Virus record (IMG/VR): IMGVR_UViG_3300031825_000023
Location: 1-43,695 of that record
Strand: one strand, 5' to 3'
DNA: 43,695 nt
From: a virus
Both the position numbers and the translations under genes were made by a program. Shown here one piece after another: positions 1-5,800 of the stretch. Each line of letters begins with the position of its first letter. Position 1 is the stretch's first letter. The notes under the pieces were generated by a model. It was not told the origin of the DNA and did no database searches. It saw only the letters and a list, made by a program, of their open reading frames with translations.

Positions 1-135
1 GGCCCTGTGGCCCGTGGTGGCGGCGTTGGCCCTGTGGCCCGTGGTGGCGGCGTTGGCCCCTTCGCCCGTGGTGGCGGCGTTGGCCCAGTCGCCCGTGGTG
101 GCGGCGTTGGCCCAGTGGCCCGTGGTGGCGGCAGC
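1..135. repeat. 27-bp tandem repeat, left end
   Basis: Five copies of a 27-bp unit with core CCCGTGGTGGCGGCGTT start at 11, 38, 65, 92 and 119, exactly in register. The variable part between cores changes two codons per unit. The repeat lies inside a minus-strand reading frame and encodes a 9-residue periodic peptide. It continues at the right end of the window, so the contig was broken inside it. Confidence 0.95.
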
Positions 136-453
136 ATCGGGGCCGCCTTGCTTGACCGCCTCCATGATCTTCGCCTCATCCGCTCCGGCAATCAGAACCG
201 TTTGCTGCACGCGGGCCGGTGCATCAAGCTCAGCGAACACGCGCTCAGACAGCCATGAAGAGTCGCCATAGCGCCTGTCGGCTTGGAGTGCTGCATACAC
301 ATCGGCGAACTGACCGCCCTGAGGAAACTTTTCGAGGAACCAGCGGTATCCGTCAGTGCAGGCGCTCCATGCCTTGACACGTTCCTTGGTGATCGAAAGA
401 GGATCAGGCTTCTGGATGGCATCAGTGGCGATGGCTTCAATGTTCTTGTTCAT
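1..453 (-). CDS. 9-residue-repeat protein, N-terminal part (runs off the left edge)
   Basis: An open frame starts at ATG 453 and reads to base 1 without a stop (151 codons). GGAG lies about 11 nt before the ATG, and its first bases overlap the stop of the upstream gene as ATGA. Residues 1 to about 105 form a globular, acidic-helical domain with no family I can name. From about residue 106 the protein becomes a periodic repeat of NAATTG followed by a variable pair (HW, DW, EG, HR, HR). The remainder of the gene is at 43443-43695. With the window ends overlapped by four bases the codons stay in phase, giving about 233 residues with seven repeats. Similar AATTG-type arrays followed by a small C-terminal domain occur in uncharacterised phage proteins; the function is unknown. 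Its place in the leftward early operon next to recombination genes says it is made early. Confidence 0.85.
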   Translation of the reverse strand, partial: MNKNIEAIATDAIQKPDPLSITKERVKAWSACTDGYRWFLEKFPQGGQFADVYAALQADRRYGDSSWLSERVFAELDAPARVQQTVLIAGADEAKIMEAVKQGGPDAAATTGHWANAATTGDWANAATTGEGANAATTGHRANAATTGHRA

Positions 454-623
454 TCGTCGTTCTCCAGTTGGTGATGTGCGACCCTTGCTTGATGGATCGC
501 ATCGTTGAGGTCGAGGGCTACTGTCGCGGCGGCATCGGATTCGCTAGGACCATCCAGCGCATATGAGAAGCTGACCAGTACGACGATGAGCGCAGAGATC
601 AGCCAGATGACGAGGCGTTTCAT
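450..623 (-). CDS. small single-pass membrane protein
   Basis: This is a 57-residue protein. I chose ATG 623 because GAGGAG sits about 10 nt upstream; a longer frame to 701 lacks such a site. Residues 5-22 are a hydrophobic segment (LVIWLISALIVVLVSFSYA) that would act as an inner-membrane anchor or uncleaved signal. The rest is short and acidic. Its stop overlaps the start of the repeat-protein gene (ATGA), so the two are probably translationally coupled. No family recognised. Confidence 0.7.
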   Translation of the reverse strand: MKRLVIWLISALIVVLVSFSYALDGPSESDAAATVALDLNDAIHQARVAHHQLENDE

Positions 624-627
624 GGCA

Positions 628-900
628 TCACTCCTCACTCGGCCCGTAATGCACGATGGAATCGAGATCACACGCCAGATTGCCCAGTGATTCACGAGCA
701 CCTTGAAGATCGCCAGTGATCGGGAGACATGCCTGAAGGCAGGTCACAAGGTCGTACAACTCGACCGCACTGAATCCACCATGCCGAGAGAGACGGCGCA
801 GGTCCTCGCGAATCTCCGAGAGGTCGGATGCGCGCTGGCGGCGAATCTCGTACAGACGCATCGCTGCGGCGTTTGCGATGGAGAGGACTGCGGCGCTCAC
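628..900 (-). CDS. hypothetical early protein (90 aa)
   Basis: The frame starts at GTG 900, overlapping the stop of the upstream gene as GTGA, with a G-rich stretch (GGGGG) just upstream. An internal ATG at residue 14 has no binding site. The product is mostly helical with a basic stretch around residues 15-40 and two Cys near residues 54 and 58. No recognised domain. It is part of the leftward chain of coupled small genes driven from the promoter near 1.8 kb. Confidence 0.65.
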   Translation of the reverse strand: MSAAVLSIANAAAMRLYEIRRQRASDLSEIREDLRRLSRHGGFSAVELYDLVTCLQACLPITGDLQGARESLGNLACDLDSIVHYGPSEE

Positions 901-1247
901 GATGCACCCCCATTGCGCGGATGCAGGTTGTCCAGTGGATCAAGAGCCTGACCGCCGTTGTTGAAGGGGTCTGGTGCGGTCCCGGTAGCCTTGGCAATGG
1001 CGGCGCGAAGACGCGTGGTGCGGCAATCCGGGCCGCCGCATTCGCAGAGAATTCCCATCTCTCCCAGGACCTCCAGGTAGCTCTCCGCCACCGCGAGAAG
1101 CTCGGGCACGGCGGCGATCGCGCGCGCATTGCGTACCCCGAGCCTGCCGGGCACAACCGCGATCAGCGTGCCATCCTCGGCCCGGACCTCTGCATCCGCA
1201 AAAACGGCGAAGACCTTCCACGGGCCCGGCGTGTGCTGCGCGCTCAT
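897..1247 (-). CDS. HTPGPW-family phage protein
   Basis: This 116-residue protein begins MSAQHTPGPWKVF. The HTPGPW start followed by a short beta-rich domain, then NARAIAAVPELLAVAESYLE and a helical end, is a common pattern in small early proteins of proteobacterial phages. No biochemical role is known for the family. Overlaps with both neighbours are four bases, ATGA upstream and GTGA downstream, so it belongs to the leftward coupled operon. Confidence 0.8.
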   Translation of the reverse strand: MSAQHTPGPWKVFAVFADAEVRAEDGTLIAVVPGRLGVRNARAIAAVPELLAVAESYLEVLGEMGILCECGGPDCRTTRLRAAIAKATGTAPDPFNNGGQALDPLDNLHPRNGGAS

Positions 1248-1447
1248 GCCGACCTCGATTCGTTGATCTGCTGCTGCAGCGCGCGGCGGTCCGCGTCACG
1301 GAAGAGGGCTCCGGAATCCTTCGCGATGGCGTAGGTCCGATCCATCGCAAGCAGCTCCGCCTCTGTGGGCATGAACTGCCGCGCTTGCGCCGGCTTGAGG
1401 AACCTGGCGTGCCGGGCGATGCTGGCAAGGCGTTGGGCTTCGGTCAT
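1244..1447 (-). CDS. hypothetical early protein (67 aa)
   Basis: I start it at ATG 1447, which overlaps the upstream stop as ATGA; the longer frame to 1501 is read through the neighbour. The 67-residue product (MTEAQRLASIARHARFLKP...) is helical and basic at its N-terminus. No recognised domain. Its codon use fits the neighbouring genes. Confidence 0.65.
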   Translation of the reverse strand: MTEAQRLASIARHARFLKPAQARQFMPTEAELLAMDRTYAIAKDSGALFRDADRRALQQQINESRSA

Positions 1448-1749
1448 GCCGACACCTCGACAGCCTTGTCGACGAGCGCGATGAGCTTCGCAGGCTCCCA
1501 CTTGGCCCAGGAGCGGATCAGATCGCGCACCTGCTTCGCGGAGAACTTCACCGCGAACATCTGCACGATGGTTTGCTCGTGAGCTGCGAGCAGTCGGGCC
1601 GCTTCAGCTTTCTGTGCCTTGAACTGCACAGCGCGCTCGCGTTCGGCCTGACGCTTGGCCTTGGCCTGCTGCGCCTTGTAGCGGTCGATCTGAGCGTCGA
1701 TGTCTCCGCGCTTGGCGAGCGGGACATTCAGAACTCCGTGATCCAACAT
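1444..1749 (-). CDS. basic coiled-coil early protein, first gene of the leftward operon
   Basis: I chose ATG 1749 because AAGGA lies about 10 nt upstream; the longer frame to 1800 would start inside the promoter and operators. The 101-residue product is Lys/Ala/Gln-rich with a likely coiled coil at about residues 20-55, then a helical tail with a Trp-containing segment (RSWAKWEPAK). It is the first gene after the repressor-controlled leftward promoter, the position of lambda N. It does not show an obvious Arg-rich N-peptide, so I do not call it an antiterminator. Confidence 0.65.
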   Translation of the reverse strand: MLDHGVLNVPLAKRGDIDAQIDRYKAQQAKAKRQAERERAVQFKAQKAEAARLLAAHEQTIVQMFAVKFSAKQVRDLIRSWAKWEPAKLIALVDKAVEVSA

Positions 1750-1790
1750 CTGCCATCCTTTCGGCGCCGAACCACTCAGCGCTTGGGATG

Positions 1791-1819
1791 ACTGTAGCAA
1801 AAGCTACATACGTTCGCAA
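1791..1819 (-). promoter_or_regulatory. leftward early promoter (PL-like)
   Basis: Read on the minus strand, -35 TTGCGA (1814-1819), a 17-bp spacer and -10 TACAGT (1791-1796) form a good sigma70 promoter about 40 bp before the first leftward gene. One repressor operator covers the -10 and part of the spacer. A second abuts the upstream side of the -35. Repressor binding would therefore occlude it. Confidence 0.75.
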
Positions 1820-1834
1820 GTAGCAAATGCTATT
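1793..1834. promoter_or_regulatory. left operators (two TAGC-N4-GCTA sites)
   Basis: Site one, TGTAGCAAAAGCTACA, is at 1793-1808 and is a perfect inverted repeat. Site two, AGTAGCAAATGCTATT, is at 1819-1834. Their centres are 26 bp apart. The same motif recurs three times between the repressor and cro genes, so these are the probable binding sites of the repressor encoded at 4316-5002. Confidence 0.85.
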
Positions 1835-1872
1835 TATTTTGCAGGCTAACCGCCTACTCGATGAACGGGCGC

Positions 1873-1896
1873 AAAAAAGCCCGCCGAAGCGGGCTG
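1873..1896 (-). terminator. rho-independent terminator of the immunity operon
   Basis: On the minus strand, AGCCCGC-TTCG-GCGGGCT is followed by a run of T. It lies directly after the DUF1828/1829 gene and before the leftward promoter, so it separates the lysogenic operon from the lytic leftward operon. Confidence 0.85.
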
Positions 1897-1914
1897 GCGA
1901 GGGGCGGCCGGGGC

Positions 1915-2694
1915 TTAGAGTTCAGCCGCCAACTTGCGCTTCAGGGTGTCGTACTCTTGATTGGAGGCAACTTGGATGTCGGCGGCGTTGGTCAATCTCG
2001 ACACGTCGCCTCTGGGGATCGTGGACATATCGGCGTAGACGACCAGGCTGCGGAAGTCAAAGTTGAACTGCCGCAAGTACTGAAGAACAACCGTGGCAAG
2101 CCGGGCTTTAGTTTGATTCGGAACGCCAAACACCAGAACGGGCTTTTGCGTGCCGACGATGCCATAGTCGGCCTTGTAGTCCTCTGCCTTGGGTACGCCA
2201 GGAGCCACATAATCCTTCTGAACAACCACGTCACCGGCGATCGTCTGAAGGGATTCGAAGAGGTCTTCGTAGAAGGTGCTCTCGACTTGGACCCGGTTTA
2301 GAAAGCTCAGGTCGTGGATTCTGGTGAGGGCTTGGCCGAAGCGAAAGACGCTCTCGCCGAGCCTGTCGGCTGCTGCATCGAGATAGATTTCGCCATCGTC
2401 ATCTTGCACGCCCATTTCAGCAAGGATCTGGTCGAAGATCTTGCTCCGTGTGCCTTCTTTGAGCTTGTCGACGTCTTGGTCGTAGCTCATATGCATGAGG
2501 GTGGACCCTTTGTCGCTGAGTCTGAAGCCACCGCTGCTCAGGCGATCGAGGTACATTGAAAAACCGTCCCCGTCAGGAAAACTGAAAGGCGTTTGGACAT
2601 GCAAGCTGCCGTCTTTCCTCTCGCGCACGGTCACATCGGCGCAAAGCGCCTTGCAGAGCTGTTGCTCTACTGCGTGGTAATCCGTTGCGGTCAT
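1915..2694 (-). CDS. DUF1828/DUF1829 protein, immunity-region cargo
   Basis: This 259-residue protein looks like a two-domain DUF1828-DUF1829 architecture. The N-terminal part (about 1-110) has the DUF1828-like pattern FSMYLDRLSSGGFRLSDKG. The C-terminal part (about 140-240) has FYEDLFESLQTIAGD and a beta-alpha core, KPVLVFGVPNQTKARLATV, resembling DUF1829. No function is established for these domains; they occur in mobile, accessory contexts. It overlaps the upstream 160-residue gene as ATGA, so the two are a coupled pair. It is transcribed from the repressor side and closed by a terminator, in the place lambda uses for rexAB. Superinfection exclusion or a toxin-antitoxin-like role is an inference from position. 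Assignment to the families is by eye. Confidence 0.8.
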   Translation of the reverse strand: MTATDYHAVEQQLCKALCADVTVRERKDGSLHVQTPFSFPDGDGFSMYLDRLSSGGFRLSDKGSTLMHMSYDQDVDKLKEGTRSKIFDQILAEMGVQDDDGEIYLDAAADRLGESVFRFGQALTRIHDLSFLNRVQVESTFYEDLFESLQTIAGDVVVQKDYVAPGVPKAEDYKADYGIVGTQKPVLVFGVPNQTKARLATVVLQYLRQFNFDFRSLVVYADMSTIPRGDVSRLTNAADIQVASNQEYDTLKRKLAAEL

Positions 2695-3173
2695 ATGAGG
2701 CTCGGGCTGTGCAGGTCGCCTAAATCAGGAACGGGAGTGATGCTCCAATCTTCTGCAAGGCATTTTAGGGCGCTTACCACAGACGTAAAGCGCGTAGTTT
2801 CCACCGCATACTTCTCCACGCGGCGGCTCAGTTGAGCATAGCGCTCTGTTGCAGTATGGATGTGGAAAACATGGCTGAACCGTTCGCCCTCAATGGGGTT
2901 GTGATGCTCGTGGTCGGCGCCGTTGTACCTGACTAGTATCAAGCGTGCCCCGCCCGGCTGCACCAGGGCTAGTCCTGCGGTAAAGCTCTCAGGAATAAGA
3001 ATGCTCTGTCGGATGAACAAGGCGAAAGTCTCATCGCCTCCAACCGCCGAAACATCAAAGTTCTTTTCTTGGTGTTTTCCCTTTATCGTCAACCGTACCC
3101 TTGGATTCTGAACGCGCTTGGGCAGGAGCCGAAGTCGTTCTACCAACGCATCAGTGAGGTCGCTAGGTTCCAT
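2691..3173 (-). CDS. partner protein of the DUF1828/1829 gene (DUF6978-like)
   Basis: This 160-residue protein is coupled by ATGA overlap to the DUF1828/1829 gene. Its centre reads LILVRYNGADHEHHNPIEG and, shortly after, SHVFHIH. This resembles the G-x2-H-x-N-P...H-x-H signature of DUF6978-type proteins, which also pair with DUF1828 genes as I recall. The clustered His could bind metal or form a catalytic site, but that is not shown. The binding site before ATG 3173 is poor. Function unknown; the pair is best considered one cargo system of the lysogen. Confidence 0.7.
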   Translation of the reverse strand: MEPSDLTDALVERLRLLPKRVQNPRVRLTIKGKHQEKNFDVSAVGGDETFALFIRQSILIPESFTAGLALVQPGGARLILVRYNGADHEHHNPIEGERFSHVFHIHTATERYAQLSRRVEKYAVETTRFTSVVSALKCLAEDWSITPVPDLGDLHSPSLI

Positions 3174-3230
3174 TCTTGGTGTCTCGCAGTTGAGCTGCCT
3201 TCCTCCACTCCCAAGGAGCTTTCAGAAGGC

Positions 3231-3425
3231 CTACCTCTCCATCCTCTTCTCCCACCCCGGCTTGCACTCCCACCGATCCTTGGCCACGGCATCCTCCATG
3301 GTCTGCCACTGCATGTTCGCGGGCGTGTCGGGGCCGCCGACGCACAGAGCGATGCGGTGATCGATCGTGTACCCAGGGCACGGCCCTTTTGGTGAGCCGG
3401 TGGCCGGGCAAGGGTGCTCCATCAT
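3231..3425 (-). CDS. short HNH endonuclease, possibly 5'-truncated
   Basis: This 64-residue frame carries CPATG...GPCPGYTIDHRIALCVGGPDTPANMQW, the His-Me finger pattern of small phage HNH nucleases: DH general base, metal-site N, paired Cys for zinc, and a KDR tail. Codons upstream of ATG 3425 in the same frame still look homologous (AAVRAFMMEHPCPATG), but no start codon exists before the terminator hairpin at 3455-3479. That suggests the N-terminus was lost or the start moved. The gene may be a remnant. It lies between the secreted-protein gene and the DUF1828 pair. Confidence 0.65.
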   Translation of the reverse strand: MMEHPCPATGSPKGPCPGYTIDHRIALCVGGPDTPANMQWQTMEDAVAKDRWECKPGWEKRMER

Positions 3426-3453
3426 GAATGCCCGGACCGCGGCTTGAACCCAT

Positions 3454-3479
3454 GAAAAAGCCCGCGCGAGGCGGGCTTG
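3454..3479 (-). terminator. rho-independent terminator after the secreted-protein gene
   Basis: On the minus strand AAGCCCGC and GCGGGCTT form an 8-bp stem followed by TTTTTC. It lies just downstream of the 3510-4304 gene, so repressor-operon transcripts would partly stop here before the HNH and DUF1828 genes. Confidence 0.8.
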
Positions 3480-3509
3480 TAGGGAAAACGGTGATGGGCC
3501 AGGACACTA

Positions 3510-4304
3510 TCAAAAGCGAAGGCTTCGGGCTTTGGGATTGGCCACCCAGGTTCCGTCCTGCATGATGCGATAGCACTGATGGAAATCGACGGGTTCGCCG
3601 GCTGGTGTTAGTTTGCAGATGTCCTGCACGGCAGCCATGCAGCGGGCCTGCAATGGATAGCTATCGGGGTAGAGAGGGGCGGTCGAGCAAAGCGACCAGA
3701 AGATGCTGGGCAATGGCTTGGTCTTTGCTAGCCCAGCCAAATAAGCATATGCGCCCCTCGTCTCTTGTTCGCAGAGATCCCCGGCATGCTTGTTGCCGGC
3801 AGCGGCGAAGTCCGAGCAGACTTCGAGCTGCTTTTGCATGACGAATTCATGCGGGAGTGTCGTGAACATGCGATTCGACAAGTCCACATTCGCTGTCGCC
3901 GGCCTTGAAGGCTCCGGGTTTAGCGTGCGCACGCCAGTTGCCTCGCATACATCTGGAGCGCCCGGGAGGGATTGGTCCTTCAGTCGTATCGTGCATTGAA
4001 CTTCGACGTTGCTGCCATCGATCTGTTGGGCGTACTCAAGCAGTCCCTCCTTCCCTTGCGCGGGGATCAGCTCAAAGCGCATGGCCGAATTGGCATTCGG
4101 CGTGGATGAATAGAAGTCCTGCGGGCGGAAGTAGATCGCCTTTCTATCTCCCACTCGACCGTTCACCATGCCGACAGCGTTCTCTACATTGATGCGGCCT
4201 TTGGCGATGATCTCTTGCCCGGTGGTGACCACGATAGGCGGCTCTAAGGCCCAAGATCCGATAGAAACGAGCAACGCGATCGCGCCTGTGCAAAAACGCA
4301 TCAT
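3510..4304 (-). CDS. secreted Cys-rich protein behind the repressor
   Basis: The frame opens at TTG 4319, but ATG 4304 has AGGGA 7 nt upstream and gives a clean signal peptide (MMRFCTGAIALLVSIGSWA). The mature part of about 245 residues carries eight Cys, in keeping with disulfides and a periplasmic location. No domain recognised. It follows the repressor gene by 11 bp on the same strand and should be expressed in lysogens. A cell-surface or periplasmic protein made by a prophage fits lysogenic conversion or superinfection exclusion at the envelope; this is inferred from position and signal sequence only. Confidence 0.8.
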   Translation of the reverse strand: MMRFCTGAIALLVSIGSWALEPPIVVTTGQEIIAKGRINVENAVGMVNGRVGDRKAIYFRPQDFYSSTPNANSAMRFELIPAQGKEGLLEYAQQIDGSNVEVQCTIRLKDQSLPGAPDVCEATGVRTLNPEPSRPATANVDLSNRMFTTLPHEFVMQKQLEVCSDFAAAGNKHAGDLCEQETRGAYAYLAGLAKTKPLPSIFWSLCSTAPLYPDSYPLQARCMAAVQDICKLTPAGEPVDFHQCYRIMQDGTWVANPKARSLRF

Positions 4305-4315
4305 CAGTTCGTCCC

Positions 4316-5002
4316 TCAATCGTCCGGTGAAAACTGCTTCGATGGCTCGATGAAAGCATCGGGAGGCACGCTCCCCGCTACACGCTGGATACCGTCGATC
4401 TCCGATCGCTGGATCGTCATCGGACCATAGTTGTTGTTGATGCTCAGCAACTGGATCTCATCGCCGCGAACCCAGTTGAGCTGTTTGAGCAGCTTCTTGC
4501 CGTTGCGGAGCTTGACGATCACATCGCGGCCGGGAACCGGCTCGATTCCCGGTGTTACGACAACGAACTCTCCGGCCCGGTAGCGCGGATGCATCGAGTC
4601 GCCGCGCACGCGCAGCGCGTATGCGCTCGTGTCGCGGACCCAATATTCGACGAAGCCTTCGCCGCCACCGACCGGATAAGAGAGTTCTTCGAGATATCCG
4701 TCATCTCCGCCTTTGACATGTCCCACCACGGGGATCATGCCAGATGTAACCAGAGCGGGAGCGGCGGCTACGTTAGTGGCGACTATGTTTTGACTCGCTG
4801 TGAACCATCCTGAGCACCCTGGAAGGGCCTCGGCAGCGAGAACTGTCTTTTCCGTAACCGGGCGCTCGCCACGAATCATTTGCCCGACGAAAGCGCCGTC
4901 TTTGTAACCGAGCGCACGGCCAAGCGCTGCCTGCCCCCCGATCTTTTTGGCGAGGGCGATCAATCTTTCTATTCGCCAGGCGGCGAGTTCCTCTGCATCC
5001 AT
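4316..5002 (-). CDS. S24-family phage repressor (CI-like)
   Basis: This 228-residue protein has an N-terminal helix-turn-helix (about residues 15-55, GGQAALGRALGYKDGAFVGQM) and a LexA/CI-type C-terminal domain. The catalytic Ser136 lies in RVRGDSMHP and the Lys is probably Lys173 in KKLLKQL. I chose ATG 5002: in-frame ATGs further upstream would place the coding region over the operators and cro. No Shine-Dalgarno precedes ATG 5002, so the message may be nearly leaderless, as with lambda cI from PRM. No clear Ala-Gly cleavage site is visible in the linker. It should hold lysogeny by binding the five TAGC-N4-GCTA sites and may control its own promoter. Confidence 0.92.
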   Translation of the reverse strand: MDAEELAAWRIERLIALAKKIGGQAALGRALGYKDGAFVGQMIRGERPVTEKTVLAAEALPGCSGWFTASQNIVATNVAAAPALVTSGMIPVVGHVKGGDDGYLEELSYPVGGGEGFVEYWVRDTSAYALRVRGDSMHPRYRAGEFVVVTPGIEPVPGRDVIVKLRNGKKLLKQLNWVRGDEIQLLSINNNYGPMTIQRSEIDGIQRVAGSVPPDAFIEPSKQFSPDD

Positions 5003-5013
5003 GGGCCGGAGGG

Positions 5014-5066
5014 TAGCGGATGCTAGTAGAGCGAAAGCTAGTTGCTTGTCAGTAGCATTTGCTATA
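5014..5066. promoter_or_regulatory. right operators (three sites) between repressor and cro
   Basis: TAGC-GGAT-GCTA lies at 5014-5025, the degenerate GAGC-GAAA-GCTA at 5029-5040, and TAGC-ATTT-GCTA within 5051-5066. Centres are spaced 15 and 24 bp. The arrangement is like the three-operator OR of lambda and uses the same motif as the left operators. Confidence 0.82.
5023..5052 (-). promoter_or_regulatory. candidate repressor promoter (PRM-like)
   Basis: On the minus strand, -35 CTGACA (5047-5052), an 18-bp spacer and -10 TACTAG (5023-5028) would start a transcript only about a dozen bases before the repressor ATG. The middle operator lies in the spacer. Confidence 0.5.
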
Positions 5067-5068
5067 GG
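5042..5068 (+). promoter_or_regulatory. candidate rightward early promoter (PR-like)
   Basis: TTGCTT (5042-5047) and TATAGG (5063-5068) are 15 bp apart, a short spacing. They occupy the same places relative to two operators as the elements of the leftward promoter, where both the spacer and the operator spacing are 2 bp longer. Confidence 0.5.
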
Positions 5069-5078
5069 ATTGGTCATC

Positions 5079-5333
5079 ATGCAGCTCAACGACTACTTCC
5101 AGCTACCGAACTCCATGTCCGTTGCTGATCTCCGCGCGCTGATCGGCGTGAAGAGTGATGCCCAGATTCGACAGTGGCAACACGGCTATGCCGACCGTCT
5201 GCCAAGCCCCGCGAACTGCGTCGCCATTGAACGCGCAACGGACGGTCTCGTTACTCGGCGCGACTTGCGCCCGCATGACTGGCAGGACATCTGGCCCGAG
5301 CTGGCCGAAGCGAAGGCAGTGACCCATGGCTGA
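5079..5333 (+). CDS. Cro-like small regulator
   Basis: This 84-residue protein is divergent from the repressor. ATG 5079 has AGGA about 9 nt upstream. The sequence (MSVADLRALIGVKSDAQIRQWQHGYADRLPSPANCVAIERATDGLVTRRDLRP) is a YdaS/Cro-like helix-turn-helix: a helical DNA-recognition half, then the typical CVAIERAT...VTRRDLRP ending. It should compete with the repressor at the right operators and favour lytic growth. Confidence 0.88.
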   Translation: MQLNDYFQLPNSMSVADLRALIGVKSDAQIRQWQHGYADRLPSPANCVAIERATDGLVTRRDLRPHDWQDIWPELAEAKAVTHG

Positions 5334-5511
5334 TACCAAGCGACGACTCTCCGCCTCCGATGCGCAGGACATCAAGGAAATCGTGATGGATGCAGGCCGC
5401 CGCAGCGCCCTCAGCCCGATTGAATTGGCGCAGTCCCTGATCGACGCGCTTGAAGTAATCGAGCGCGCTACTGCTTCTGATCCGCTCCAGTCAACTGAGA
5501 AAACAGCATGA
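5326..5511 (+). CDS. small helical early protein
   Basis: A 61-residue protein that starts within the last codons of cro (ATG 5326) and is therefore cotranscribed with it. It is helical and acidic (DAQDIKEIVMDAGRRSALSPIELAQSLIDALEVIERAT). No family recognised. Its 3' end overlaps a convergent minus-strand gene by 44 bp. Confidence 0.6.
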   Translation: MADTKRRLSASDAQDIKEIVMDAGRRSALSPIELAQSLIDALEVIERATASDPLQSTEKTA

Positions 5512-5650
5512 CCAGATATGCGGCATCGGCCTCGGCCCTTTTCTTCGCCTGCTCGGGAACGATCGTGTTGTTGCCTTCCAGCCGGATGGCATTGGCCCCG
5601 ATTGCGGCCTTGATGATGTCGATGGCTTGGAGGTCGTTGAAAGTCTTCAT
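5468..5650 (-). CDS. small antisense-strand protein (60 aa)
   Basis: This minus-strand frame has strongly GC-rich third positions like the real genes here, and its product (MKTFNDLQAIDIIKAAIGANAIRLEGNNTIVPEQ...) looks like a compact helical protein. It lies against the direction of the cro operon and converges with the gene ending at 5511. No family recognised. Confidence 0.55.
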   Translation of the reverse strand: MKTFNDLQAIDIIKAAIGANAIRLEGNNTIVPEQAKKRAEADAAYLVMLFSQLTGADQKQ

Positions 5651-5800
5651 TTGGATGCTCGCCCCTCTCGGGGTCCTTGTTGTGGAACTCGGACTCTACC
5701 CCGCGAGTGGGCGGGCCCCAATCGGGGAGGCTGTCTGATGCCCACAGTTCGCTTGTCTCTCGATCTGTCGCCGATCCAATTTCAGGTCGACGAGCTGAAG

